Shown: positions 1-11,429 of the stretch, one piece after another | How positions within the stretch are numbered: the first letter of the stretch is position 1 | How the letters are laid out: every line of letters begins with the position of its first letter | NCBI GenBank assembly: GCA_963680875.1 | Contig: OY804576.1 | Location: 72,545,668 to 72,609,667, forward strand | From: Bathymodiolus brooksi | Lineage: Eukaryota > Mollusca > Bivalvia > Mytilida > Modiolidae | Reading direction: 5' to 3' | Length of the DNA: 64,000 bases | The notes under the pieces: generated by a model | Told to the model about the DNA's origin: nothing | The model's database searches: none | What the model saw: only the letters and a program-made list of their open reading frames with translations | Made by a program: the position numbers and the translations under genes

Positions 1-149
1 TAGTATCATAGCTCATCCTATCAGACTCTCTGTGATACTAACATTAATGTCTGTCTCAGCCTTCAAAACTGCAATTATTCTATATGTATTATCAACTAGG
101 GGCTCCCAGGAGCCTGTAATCGCTCACCTGGTTTTCAATTTAACATCGA

Positions 150-1045
150 AAGTTGATAGAAAATAAGGGTGTTACACATAATTTTGAAAGTGGGCCACCC
201 AAAGATCATTTTAACTCAAATTTCTGAGCAAAAGATTTTGATGTGATTTTCATCTCATAATATTTCTAAACGGAATAAACTGGCTGAAAAAATCTCACAG
301 AAAAACCCAGAATTTTTGTATATGCTAAACTACTCATTGCCATGTAGCTGCAGTTAAAATATGAGTTCATTTTGATTTGTAATAAAGCATAAATTGACAA
401 CTAAAGAAATTTCTATTTTTGGTAACGGCAGCCATTTTGAATGGAGGGCAGCACTGTCGGACACAATATTGAAAAGGGACCACCCAAGGACCATCCCAGC
501 CAAATTTGCTTTAATTTGGTTCAGCGGTTTCAGAGGAGAAATTTAAATGTGATCTTTTATCAAAATATGCCTAATTTGCATAATCGGTATAAATCGGCTG
601 AAAGAAACATTTCACAGAAAAACCTGGAATATATGTTAAACTACTCCTTGCCATGTAGCTGCAGTTAAATTTTGAGCTCATTTTGACTTATACTAAAGCA
701 GCAATGGACAATTGAAGACATTTCTATTTTTTAGTAACAGCAGCCATCTTGAATGGAGGGTGGGGCTGTCGGACACAATTTTGAAAGGGACCCACCCAGG
801 GACCATCCCTGCCAAGTTTGGTTTAATTTGGTTCAGCGGTTTCTGAGGAGAAGATTTAAATGTGATCTTTTATCAAAATATGCCTAATTTGCATAATCGG
901 TATAAATCGGCTGAAAGAAAAATTTCACAGAAAAAACCTGGAATATATGTTAAACTACTCCTTGCTATATAGCTGCAGTTAAAATTTGAGCTCATTTTGA
1001 CTTATACTAAAGCAGCAATGGATAATTGAAGAAATTTCTATTTTT
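150..1045 (-). repeat. Three ~310-bp tandem modules of a dispersed element
   Basis: Three successive diverged modules repeat with a spacing of about 310 bases. The landmark 'gccatYttgaatggaggg' recurs near 432, 742 and 1052, and each is followed by 'gtcggacacaat' or a related string. Short open frames here are not genes. Read on the minus strand, the modules share the layout (exclamatory 'ATGGC' core, then 'cttctcctctgaaaccgctg') of the satellite that fills the right end of the window. Confidence 0.7.
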
Positions 1046-1069
1046 AGTAACAGCAGCCATCTTGAATGG

Positions 1070-1880
1070 AGGGCGGTCGAAACAAAAAGTAACAACACTT
1101 GATAAGGACCTTGCAAGGAACATTTCTGCCAAGTATGGTTCCAATCCATCCATTGGTTCTTGAGAAGAAGTTTGTTTTACATATTTCCTATAGGGTCGCT
1201 ATGTTAAATTATGTCCCCCGCTGGTGGGCATCTTGGATTTTCAATCGGTTCAAAAAGTAACAACACTTGGTTAGCAGCTTGCAATGATCATTCATGACAA
1301 TTTTCAATTCCATCCTCCATGTAGTATCGGAGAAGAAGATCTTTGAAATTTCAGCCTATCAGATGCTATTATGGCCCCTGGCAGCCATATTGGATAACCG
1401 ATCGGAACAAAAAGTAACAACAATTGATCAGAACCTTGTCAGGAACATTTCTGCCAAGTATGGTTCCAATCCATCCAGTGGTTCTTGAGAAGAAGTTTGT
1501 TTTACATATTTCCCATAGAGTCGCTATGTTAAATTATGTCCCCTGCTGGTAGCCATCTTGGATTTTCAATCGGTCCAAAAAGTAACAACACTTGGTTAGC
1601 AGCTTGCAATGATCATTCTTGACAATTTCCAATTCATCCTCCATGTAGTATCGGAGAAGAAGATCATTAAAAATTTCATCCAATCAGAGGGTTTTTATGG
1701 CCCCTGGCAGCCATGTTGGATAACCGATCGTAACGAAAGTAACAACACTTGGTTAGACCATGCAAATGAACATTCCTGCCATGCTTGGTCCCATTTGCTT
1801 CAGTGGTTCTCTAGAAGAAGATTGAAATGTTTACGGACAGACAACGGATGACGGACGCCAAGTGATGGCAATAGTGAGGG
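1070..1880 (-). repeat. Tandem ~165-bp modules, minus-strand relative of the 44-64 kb satellite
   Basis: The landmark 'aaagtaacaacacttg' or a variant recurs near 1085, 1257, 1408, 1576 and 1737, a spacing of about 150-175 bases. Read on the minus strand, each module has the order 'cttcttctc.gaaccac', 'gaaccaaacttggca', 'gaatgttc', 'ggtcc', then 'gccatcttggat'. This is the same order as in the satellite from 44.5 kb on. The right end (1840-1880) reverse-complements to 'actattgccatcacttggcg', matching the element terminus at 44462-44485. Non-coding. Confidence 0.75.
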
Positions 1881-2023
1881 GGGAAATTACAAAAATTTAT
1901 AATGTATAGCACAACTTTTAAACTTGAATTAACCGTTAATAACTGTAATGATATTAGATTGAAAACAGATTTCTAAATTTATATGTTGTTATAAATATCA
2001 AGCAAACCTCACTATGATGCTAC

Positions 2024-2373
2024 AGTGAGTGAGAGAGTGATTGTTGTTTAATGTCAAATGAGCAATTTTTCATCTATATCGTTACATTTCAATGAGATGA
2101 TTATGATGTCCACTTTGTACTAGACCTTCACGCTTAGTTGGAATTGAATAGTGCTAGCTCACTGAAACAACAGTCCGTGGGTAGACATGTTGCTCCACTC
2201 AGACACATTATTCTGATTCCGAGTCAACCAGTATTTGCTCTACTCTTTATTGCTACATGCTTAGTGGAGAAGCAGAAAGTATAAATTCTATAAGCTTTTG
2301 GTTTGATCCGACCAGGGCTCCAACCCACGATCTAACACACTCGAGGTGCTAACCATTACACCACTGATGCGGT
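2024..2373 (-). mobile_element. tRNA-derived SINE (family A), near full length
   Basis: The tRNA-like head lies at the high-coordinate end ('aaccattacaccac' is the reverse complement of a Pol III A-box region). A B-box-like 'gctccaacccac' follows, and the tail at 2024 is a 'gtgagtgagag' microsatellite. It shares body sequence with the copies at 2741, 4251, 22013, 25890 and 26283. Old copy with several differences. Confidence 0.75.
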
Positions 2374-2740
2374 CTATGATACTACAAGTAGAGTGATAAT
2401 AGAAAACTGATTTGATATCACTTGGCCAATACAGTCTTTTAAATTTCACGAAAAACAAGAATTATTTACAATATGATTATCAAAGAAAAAAAAAGAAAAA
2501 GAATTATGGCAATGTAATATCTAATTAATTAATCAAACATATTATTTTTTTGTATCCCTACCTATCATGCACTTTCAGAGCATCCCAAATCTTTTCAATG
2601 CCATTCTAAACAAATATATAAAAAAAACAAATCATAAGGAAACAAAATATGCAGGCAAAGAAATGTATTTGCAATAATATGTTACATTTACTGCCACCAT
2701 AATATAGCTATGTAAATTGTTTATACAGTGAAAATATAAA

Positions 2741-3016
2741 ATTGGTATCTGTTGTTTCTCCGCTAAGCACTCAGCATTATGGAGAAAAAGTAAAGACTGG
2801 TTGGCTCGGAATCAGGATAACGTGTCCGCGTGGAGCGACATGTCTATCAGTGTACTGTTGTTTCAGTGAGCTAGCACTATAAAAAATCAAACTAAGGGGG
2901 TTGGTCTAGTACAAAGCGGACTTCATCATCATCTCATTAAAAATTATCTTATTCTCACCATGATATAGCTGAAAAATTGCTAAGTTGGCATTAAACAACA
3001 ATCACTCACTCACTCT
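2741..3016 (+). mobile_element. SINE family A, 5'-truncated copy
   Basis: The copy starts inside the family body ('attggtatctgttg'). It runs through 'ggagcgacatgtctatc' and 'gctagcactat' and ends in the family tail 'aatcactcactcactc'. The tRNA head is missing, as expected for incomplete reverse transcription. Confidence 0.75.
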
Positions 3017-3164
3017 TATAATGCCACTTGTTGTTTGTCCCAAAGGTGACCTATTATTACAGGCTTAACTGTATATCTCTGGAATAATTAGAAAACATCA
3101 AGACAATTCTATTATACATGGATGTATTGATATAAGTATCATTTACAACACATGTCAATATAGA

Positions 3165-3335
3165 TTCTCCTTCTGCTTTTGGTGGATTATGATATTTTTC
3201 TATTCCAGATACTTAAATTTTCAAATCGTATTAGCTAAAGCTATAGAGAGAGAGATTTAAAATTTGAAAATTTTTCTATCAAGAGTTGAAAAATATCATA
3301 ATCCATTGGTACCAGAAGAAAAATCTGTTTCTCTT
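3165..3335. repeat. Fold-back (hairpin) repeat
   Basis: The left end 'tagattctccttctg' pairs with the right end 'cagaagaaaaatct', and 'ggattatgatatttttc' pairs with 'gaaaaatatcataatcc'. A diverged homologue with the same ends and central hairpin lies at 31908-32110. It resembles a small MITE; no transposase was seen. Confidence 0.6.
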
Positions 3336-3564
3336 ATTACCAAAACATCAAAAATATTTTGAAGTTGTTAATTTCCATCATTAATAAAAGTACCGCCTAG
3401 CGCATAAATGCGCGATATATCCCCCCCGCACTTGCATAATATTTAGTTTTATATATTTATAGAAAGCAGCCTTGCAGTCTTAATGTATAACATACTTTAT
3501 TGAAGGATGGAGTATATTGCAGCATGATCTGAATAATATAAAGGAAGTACTCCACTTTGAACAC

Positions 3565-3975
3565 TGTGTAAACCTCTGATGTAAATATAGATTTCCCCTC
3601 AAAACCCTTCCTACAAGTATTTTCATGTAAGAACCCATAAAGATAATGATAATTACAAGCCACATGCAAAAATTCAAATCTATCCATATTTACTAAAGTT
3701 ATCACGTAAACAAGACACAATTCTCAATATTGGTGATTTTTCAACCAAAAACTAAGATTTTCCCCCAAAACCCTTGCTTCAAATATTTCCATGTAAGAAC
3801 CCATCCAAGATAATAATAATTACAAGCCACATGCAAAAAATTATTGAAATCTATCCATGTTTACTAAAGTTATCGCGTAAACAAGACACAATTCTCAATA
3901 TTGGTGATTTTTCAACCAAAAACTAAGATTTTCCAACAAAACCCTTCGTTCAAATATTTCCATGAATTTAATTTT
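3565..3975. repeat. Direct tandem duplication, ~175-bp unit, about 2.3 copies
   Basis: The block containing 'tcatgtaagaaccca', 'attacaagccacatgc', 'aagttatcRcgtaaac' and 'caatattggtgatttttc' occurs twice in succession (from ~3595 and ~3765), and a third partial start occurs near 3935. Copies differ by a few substitutions and short indels. Open frames on both strands here are by-products. Confidence 0.75.
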
Positions 3976-4250
3976 CAACTTGTTGAAGACAATATTTGTT
4001 AGAAAAAGATGGAAGCCCATTCTGATTATGTTGAACTTTTTGTATTATCAGGTTCAATATATTACACAAAATTTTACCATATCAAGTTCACAAATAAAGG
4101 TACTACAAAACTTACTCATCATGTTCCCATATCAAATCTACTGTCTCCTTCTGGGTATTCTACCAAAATAAGTATATAATTTTACTGTATCTTTGATTAT
4201 TCCCCCTGTTTTAATCTATTCCATATACTAATAAATATCTGTTCTCCATT

Positions 4251-4622
4251 GAGTGAGTGAGTGATTGTTTAATTCCATATGAGCAATTTCTCAGCAATAT
4301 CATTACAACAAGTTACTTTCAACAAAATTATGATAATGATATCCATTTTGTACTAGACCAACATGCTTAATTGGATCTTTATAGTGCTAGATAACTGAAA
4401 CAACAGTCCGTTGGCAGATTTGTCACTCCACTTGGCCATATTATCCCGATTTCAAGCCAATTAGTCTTTGTTCTTACTCCTGAAAGCTGTGCGCTTAGTG
4501 AAAAAGCATCAAATACCAATTTTATTGTCTTTGGTTTGAGCCGCCTAGGATCTTGAACCCACGTCCCACGATCTACTGGACTCGAGGCGAGCATGCCAAC
4601 CATTACACCACCTATGTGGTCT
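4251..4622 (-). mobile_element. SINE family A, full-length copy
   Basis: The tail 'gagtgagtgagtgattg' is at 4251, and the tRNA-like head is at the right end ('ccaaccattacaccacc' is the reverse complement of an A-box region). A degenerate B box lies in between. Same body as the other family-A copies. Confidence 0.75.
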
Positions 4623-4810
4623 GTTATCCCTTGAACTGGTACATATCCCTTATAATATCAAACTAGTTGATTTTTTCTCGCATATGATTATTAAACTAAC
4701 GACGCTCATGGCACAGAATTACCACCCACCTTTTTTAACATTCTGTTTACATATTTATTTTCGATAAAAAATCTCTGTATTACTTCATCTCTTTTTCCTT
4801 TATTTATTGT

Positions 4811-5110
4811 GTTATGTCCATGTATCCATACAATCTTATTGTAAAAACAACTTGCATATACTGGCCGGCTACAGGGTCGGCATATGCAAGTTGTTACAAT
4901 AAGATTGTATGGATACATGGACACGAACACGATATACAACAACTTGCATATGTCGGCGCTATTTACACTTAAGAGTATAATATAGGGCCGGCCAGCATAT
5001 GCAAGTTGTTGTTCTCTTTATCTTTCATTTATCATGTTCGTGTCCATATATCCATACAATCTTATTTCAACAGCTTGCATTATGCATATGCCGGCCCTAG
5101 GGTATATAGA
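4811..5110. repeat. Cluster of nested inverted repeats
   Basis: The segment 'tccatgtatccatacaatc' near 4817 pairs with 'gattgtatggatacatgga' near 4903, with 'aacttgcatat' and 'atatgcaagtt' inside. The same 12-15-base words ('catatgcaagttgtt', 'ccatacaatcttatt', 'gccggcc') recur in both orientations at 4940-5110. The region could fold into several competing hairpins. It looks like two decayed copies of one palindromic MITE. Confidence 0.7.
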
Positions 5111-5151
5111 ACGGGCATATGTAGATTCTAGATGAACAATTTATGATTACC

Positions 5152-5858
5152 ACGATTTCTAAGTCAGTTGACCCATGGCTGATTCATGGAGGGTACAGGA
5201 GCGTAATCAGTCATGGGGATTTCTAAGTCAGTTGACCCATGGCTGATTCATGGAGGGTACAGGAGCGTAATCAGTCATGGGGATTTCTAAGTCAGTTGAC
5301 CCATGGCTGATTCATGGAGGATACAGGAGCGTAATCAGTCATGGGGATTTCTAAGTCAGTTGACCCATGGCTGATTCATGGAGGGTACAGGAGCGTAATC
5401 AGTCATGGGGATTTCTAAGTCAGTTGACCCATGGCTGATTCATGGAGGGTACAGGAGCGTAATCAGTCATGGGGATTTCTAAGTCAGTTGACCCATGGCT
5501 GATTCATGGAGGATACAGGAGCGTAATCAGTCATGGGGATTTCTAAGTCAGTTGACCCATGGCTGATTCATGGAGGGTACAGGAGCGTAATCAGTCATGG
5601 GGATTTCTAAGTCAGTTGACCCATGGCTGATTCATGGAGGGTACAGGAGCGTAATCAGTCATGGGGATTTCTAAGTCAGTTGACCCATGGCTGATTCATG
5701 GAGGGTACAGGAGCGTAATCAGTCATGGGGATTTCTAAGTCAGTTGACCCATGGCTGATTCATGGAGGGTACAGGAGCGTAATCAGTCATGGGGATTTCT
5801 AAGTCAGTTGACCCATGGCTGATTCATGGAGGGTACAGGAGCGTAATCAGTCATGGGT
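5152..5858. repeat. 64-bp satellite, 11 copies, each unit hairpin-forming
   Basis: The word 'aagtcagttgacccatggct' starts at 5161 and then every 64 bases up to 5801, giving 11 units. Units are almost identical; the variation seen is 'gaggGtac' versus 'gaggAtac'. Within each unit 'cccatggctgatt' pairs with 'aatcagtcatggg' at 12 of 13 positions, so each repeat can form its own hairpin. No long open frame. Confidence 0.95.
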
Positions 5859-6500
5859 TACCGTCGATGGCAGTCATAAATGGATATTCATTGACAGATA
5901 AAAATATTGATAGTAAACATGAAAGTAAACAATGTTATTGAAATAATATGAAATACTGTGAAAAACCTGAAATGTGGAAGGACTTCTTCTTGTAGTAAAT
6001 GTGATTCACTATTTTTTATGTAAAAAAGGTCATGGCCACAGCACCATTATGATACATAATTGAAAATGTGAGAAATTATTGTTACTTAGGAGTAATTTTT
6101 TCTGTATCAGGATCATTTTCCTTTGCAAGAACAGAAATTTATATAAAAAGGGACTGAAGGTTTTTTTCAAATTCAGCAAAAGTTTTAATGATAAAAAACC
6201 ATCTATAGAGACATTTCTCCATATATTTGATCATACAGGCAAAGCAGTTTTAATGTATGGTTCTGAAATATGGGGTTGTTTTCATCCTAATAAACTTAAA
6301 TCACACAAGTCTTTTTTTAACCTTTGTAATGACAGTATAATAGAAAAACTAAATGTTAAATCATGTAAATATATTCTTGGCATACCAAGAAGATGTATGT
6401 CTGAATTGGGTAGATATTCATTGTATTTTAGTATAATTCTAAATCTGGTAAAATACTGGATCAGACTAGAAAAATCTGACAATACTTTGTTAAAAGGATC

Positions 6501-7674
6501 GGATAATATGAAGCAGCCGGCTGCGATACTGGTATTACCAGTATTGTAATATTTACAATACTGGTATTACCAGTATTATAATATTCACAATACTGGAAAT
6601 ACCAGTATTGTAAATATTACAATACTGGTAATACCAGTATTGTAACACTGTACAATACTAGAAATACCAGTATTGTAATGTTACAATACTGGTAATACCA
6701 GTATCGTACATATACAATACTGGATGTACCAGTATCGTGCATTTACAATACTCGAATACCAGAATCGTTGATCTATACACAATACCGGAAGCTCCAGTAT
6801 TCTTCATCCAACAATACTGGTAATACTAGTATTGTAAAACACACGATACTGGAGGCTCCAGTATTCTTCATCCAACAATACTGGTAATACTAGTATTGTA
6901 AAGCACACAATACTGGTAATACTAGTATTGTAAAACACACAATACTGGAAGCTCCAGTATTCTTCATCCAGCAATACTGGTAATACTAGTACTGTAAAAC
7001 ACACAATACTGGAAACTCTAGTATCTGGTAATTTGACACGTGTGGGCAGAGCCTAATTCTAACTGTAAATCACAGCTCATTGTATTTACCTTTAGTATTA
7101 GGCTCTGCCCAGTCATGTCAAATTACCTTACCAATATATATCAAACTCTAAGGGACCATACAAAATATTTTGACATTACAGGGCTTTTGCCTCTTATGTT
7201 ATGTACAGCAGAAATGACGTATGAGTATGAATTATATTCAATTCTCTTAGTATAATGTAGACATAAAAACTCGGGTTAACCGCAATTCTACCTAATCTTC
7301 CAATATCTGCAATACTGGTATAACCAGTATTTTCCAGAATCTTCCAGTATCTGCAATACTGGTATTACCAGTATTTTCCAGAATCTTCCAGTATCTGCAA
7401 TACTGGTATTACCAGTATTTTCCAGAATCTTCCAGTATCTGCAATACTGGTATTACCAGTATTTCCCAGAATCTTCCGGTATCTACAATACTCATATTTT
7501 GGCAATGACCAGTATCTTCTAGTATTGCAGATACTGGAAAATTCTGGAAGATACTGGGTAACTAGTATTTACCAGTATCTGTACCAGTATTGCAGATACT
7601 GGAAGATACTGGTAAAATACTGGTATTACCAGTATTGTAGTACCAGTATCGCGGCCGGCTGCTTCATATTATCC
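6501..7674. mobile_element. 1174-bp insertion with long terminal inverted repeats and palindromic satellite core
   Basis: The ends are inverted repeats: 'ggataatatgaagcagccgg' at 6501 matches the reverse complement of the sequence ending at 7674, and pairing continues into 'gcgatactggta'. It is flanked by 'aaaggatc' (6493-6500) and 'aaagaatc' (7675-7682), a probable 8-bp target duplication with one change, which is hAT-like in length. The inside is filled with short palindromes of the type 'aatactggtattaccagtat' in both orientations. No transposase is present, so it is non-autonomous. Confidence 0.75.
7021..7127. repeat. Inner hairpin module of the 1174-bp insertion
   Basis: 'ggtaatttgacacgtgtggg' followed by 'cagagcctaat' on the left pairs with 'attaggctctgccca' followed by 'gtcatgtcaaattacc' on the right, with a loop of about 40 bases. 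It breaks the run of 'actggtaatacc' palindromes, so it may be a separate small MITE that landed inside. Confidence 0.65.
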
Positions 7675-7944
7675 AAAGAATCTTTAAGAATGTTGAAGAA
7701 TTTACATGAAAATGGTTGTACAAGTTGGATTAGTTGTATATACAATATGTTTCAATTTTTAGATATCTCTCCTCATTATATTTTACAGGGAAAGGTTAAT
7801 GTTAAAAAACTTTTAATTAAAAAACTGACTTCCATTTCTGGAAATGTTTGGAAAAGTGAACTTTTTAATGATATAAGGAAGGATTCGAACCAGAAAAACA
7901 AATTACGTACGTTTAAACTGTTTAAAAGTTCATTTTATTTTTAA

Positions 7945-8800
7945 TCCTATCTTCTTCTTCCGTATACTTCCCACATTCAACATACTGAATATTCTGGCAG
8001 GTGTGCGCAAGGTTAAAAACTGGATAAAAACATATGTACAGTGTCTATTCAAAGAGTTTTGCCACTTGAGCTTTGAACGACTCAAGTGACTTAGCAGCTG
8101 CAATATCTGGTGGTAAGTTGTTCCAGTCTTTGACGGTGTTGACGAAGAATTACCATTTCCTGAAGTCTTTGGTTGCAGGTGGAATTGCATATGAGTGGAT
8201 TTGAACATGTCTTGATTTTCTCGTTGGATTGGTGAAGTGGTTTTCGCTGTTTTTATCGCTACCATGTTGTTTATAATTTTGTACATCATTATCAGTCTGG
8301 CTTCTTTTCTTCTTGTTTGTAGACTTTTCCATTTTAGATCTTCTAACATTGTGTTGACGCTTGATCTGTTTCTATGGCGACCAGTGACGTATTGTGCTGC
8401 TCGTCTTTGCACTTTTTCTATTTTGTCTATTTGTTTTTTGTGGTATGGATCCCAAACTGTGGTGGCATATTCCAGTTGTGGTCTTACTAGGGATTTGTAG
8501 GCCTGTTCTTTAATTTTCCATGATTTGATGTGTAGGTTTCGGTGTAGGAATCCCAGGCTACGACTGGCTTTGTTTGTAGTGTTGTTGATGTGTTCACTCC
8601 AGTTCAGATTGTTAGAGATGGTACAACCCAGGTACTTGCTAGACGTTTCATGGGCCAGGATGTGACCATGGAGTGTGTAGTTCCATTTTACTGGATTTCT
8701 CTTTTTGCTAACCGTTAGTACAGTGCATTTCTCAGGGTGGAATTCCATTTTCCAATTGTTCTCTCATTTAGCCAGTTTGTCCAGATCTGATTGTAATTTT
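7945..8800 (-). pseudogene. 5'-truncated LINE fragment (reverse transcriptase C-terminal side)
   Basis: Read on the minus strand this encodes the end of a Jockey/CR1-like reverse transcriptase protein. It has 'MEFHPEKCTVLTVSKK', the conserved 'KYLGCTISNNLNW' step, 'SLGFLHRNLHIKSWKIKEQA', 'LVRPQLEYATTVWDPY' and 'KIEKVQRRAAQYVTGRH'. A TGA replaces the expected tryptophan codon just upstream of 'ENNWKMEFHPEKC'. Near 8150 a TAA and a frame change precede 'VKDWNNLPPDIAAAKSLE', and the natural stop is a TAG at 8044-8046. The 3' end near 7945 carries a 'gaagaagaagata' tail. It is inserted into, and antisense to, the older LINE at 6079-9190. Confidence 0.85.
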
Positions 8801-9190
8801 GAGCAATCTGAATCCGAGGAGACTGTCAGATATCTTGAATCCCTTCCTTACTCAGAGAGAAATATTTTCACAAAATTCAGAATCGGTGTTCATAATTTAG
8901 AAATTGAAAAAGGTAGACATAAGAATCTGCCAGAACACATACGTATTTGTACTTTATGTAATTGTGAAGTTGAAGATGAGATACACTTTTTAATGAGATG
9001 TACAAAACTTAAAACTTTTAGAGAAAATCATTTAGGCTGTATTTTCAAATCATATCCTAATGCAGAGAAATTAAATGATACATTTATCTGGCTAATGAGT
9101 AATGAAAATCAAAATGTACTGAAAGAGTTGGTAAAAATGATAAAAATATTAACAAATGAAAGAAATACTCTGCTATTGCTAATGTGTTAA

Positions 9191-9535
9191 TTGTAGCTTT
9201 ACTATATAATTGACTTGATCTATTTATAAGTACCTAGACTTTGAATATATATTTTTTATATTTTTTTTTTATATAAATATATTAATTTAAATTCATGTAT
9301 TGTATACATAGTGCCAGGAGTGTTTCTATTCCCAGTGTGTCTCCTCCATATACAAGTACATGTTAGGGATCGATCATTGATCTGTGTGCCTCCTAACTAA
9401 CAAATGTAACTGTTGATATAAATGTCATTAATCATATAAATCATTCCAATCATTGTAACTAAATTTATTGTGATTAGTCTGCTCAATCTTGGGTGCTGTG
9501 ATTAGCAATAAAATAATTTGTATTGCATATTTGTA
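9191..9535 (+). other. Probable 3' untranslated tail of the plus-strand LINE
   Basis: AT-rich sequence following the LINE stop. It ends around 'agcaataaaataatttg', which contains an AATAAA-type signal. The boundary is inferred, not seen. Confidence 0.45.
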
Positions 9536-10874
9536 TTATATGCATTGGATTTATTACTTTAGATACTAGAAGTATAAAAATGACTGTGTCTCAAATGCAA
9601 CATCATCAAAAAGAATAACTTAATACCAGGTTTCTGATATAGTATATGACAAATTATGCAAGTGTATAACTAGACTACACAATATTTAAATAACACATAT
9701 TACTACCAGCTTCGACTATATAATTTATAACTTAAGTGTGCATGTGATTAGAAAATACCTGTTGATAAGTTAATCTAAGGGGTTTAATGTATTTTGATTT
9801 TTCACAGTCAGAAATTGTGACATCTGATATTTTATCCATAATTTAATACTAGGGTACAGCTGCCTACTTTCAGTTTGTTTGGTGCATAGACACTTAGTCT
9901 AAGTCATTATAATGTTTCTCAGTGTAGCTTTTTACGAGAGTAAAAATAAGCATTCAATTGACGCTGAATCGTTGTAACGATATCCTGTCAAAATAATGGG
10001 AAAATGGCGTTGAAATTACCTTTGCAGGCACAAGAATTTTGTCAAAGCACACTTATTAAGGTCAATAATCACTGTTTATCATCCATTAACTCTTGAAAGG
10101 ATGACTGTAATGAACTGAAAACTTGTTTGTAACATCCAATTTTCAAAGTTTAGCGGAACACATCGTCATCAATATTCTGTCGTGTTTTGTTATATAAAAC
10201 ATATTTTGTGTTCTAAATCATTATTCACAAAGCACATGTTAATGTTAAAACAAAATTTTATAAAAATTTCACGGGGGTATATCAACTAGACCAGTGGATG
10301 TTACGGATTTCAATGAATCTGGGTCATTATGAACTGGAAGATCTCTTCTTCATTAATCTGACCTATTTTTTTGTTGATCATATCTATCCTCGTGTATTGT
10401 AAAATCGAGACCCTAAGACTATTTTGTCTCAAAACATTTCTAAAATAACTGCAACTATTCTATAGATAACATAATCAAGAATAAACATACATGTCTCTTT
10501 TGGTACCGATGACATTATTTTTGCATTCTTAGCAAGTGATTAAAAATCCATCGGAAACTTGGAGGGTATTTCCACCATGTTTTGTAGAGTGTATTGTAAA
10601 GTCGAGACTCCATATTTGCATACGGTTGTGAATAAATGAAAGATGATACCAATTCAATTTTTTCAACTATAATTAATATAGCTATTTGTAATAACAATCA
10701 CAGCTAAAAACATCTTTTTTCAGTGTCATATAATATTTAAAAAACTGGCATTACACCAAAATTGTCTATTTTGTCTCGGCAGAAAAAAATATTTTTCACA
10801 TAAAGTTTTTTCAGCTGTTCATTTTAGTTCACTATTTCAAACAGCAAATAACAACAATGTGAGTCAATACAGTA
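9536..10874. other. Unassigned AT-rich sequence
   Basis: No gene, RNA or clear repeat structure was recognised. The short minus-strand open frame at 10515-10697 has no recognisable content. Confidence 0.5.
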
Positions 10875-11288
10875 TACAGCACGCACAGCGTGTTTTAGCA
10901 AGAAATCACCTTGGTCGGTGTTTTTTCGCAGTGAAATGTCGGTGATATGTCATAAAATCACCTTAAAATGTTGGTGAAATCACGGTGAAACTTTCACCGT
11001 GAAAATTTACAAATTAGGACCTAAATGTCGGTGAAATATTGTAATTGTCGGTGACACCATCACGGCGAAAATCATACGTGTATACACGTACATGTAACTG
11101 CACTTCATGTCTTCTTTTGTTTTTTGTTGCTTAGTTTTGTTTTTTTACTATTTCGTACTTTATATTTCAATTTGATACCGTTTTTTTTTTTAGGGATGCC
11201 AGCATGGCATACATTTTATTTATAGGATTTATGAGGCTGAGCACGCATCTTGTTTTGCGTATATTATCTAATCCAAGGATTTATTATA

Positions 11289-11429
11289 GGATTAAACGCA
11301 TTTTTTCCGGAGTTTATTGATGTATAACCTGGACCAAGTCACTCACAAACTTACATAAAAGTCCTTCGTTTGTGAGTGACTTGGTCCAGGTTATACATCA
11401 ATAAACTCCGGAAAAAATGCGTTTAATCC
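11289..11429. mobile_element. Perfect 62-bp inverted repeat (MITE-like hairpin)
   Basis: The arms 11289-11350 and 11368-11429 are exact reverse complements over 62 bases, with a 17-base loop. 'ttata' lies directly outside on both sides, a likely target duplication. Perfect pairing suggests recent origin or ongoing gene conversion between the arms. Confidence 0.9.

Larger units (their letters stand above)
6079..9190 (+). pseudogene. Decayed LINE ORF2 C-terminal part, split by two insertions
   Basis: Three plus-strand coding blocks (about 6079-6492, 7683-7943 and 8797-9190) belong to one non-LTR retrotransposon. The first encodes the region just after the reverse transcriptase ('VLMYGSEIWG', then 'SCKYILGIPRR' and 'ELGRYSLYFSI'). 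The second continues with 'ESLRMLKNLHENG'. The third ends with the cysteine-containing tail 'CTLCNCEVEDEIHFLMRC' and a TGTTAA end. The catalytic reverse transcriptase and the endonuclease are absent, so this is a 5'-truncated copy. An insertion (6501-7674) and a minus-strand LINE fragment (about 7945-8800) separate the blocks. The order and frame of the blocks show that the LINE arrived first. Family assignment beyond LINE is not secure. Confidence 0.8.

Noticed and set aside
3457..3720. Minus-strand 87-codon open frame
   Set aside because: It lies in a duplicated non-coding repeat and the other copy does not keep the frame.
6804..7004. Minus-strand open frame with a repeated motif
   Set aside because: It is the palindromic satellite read through; the repeats in the protein are the DNA repeats.
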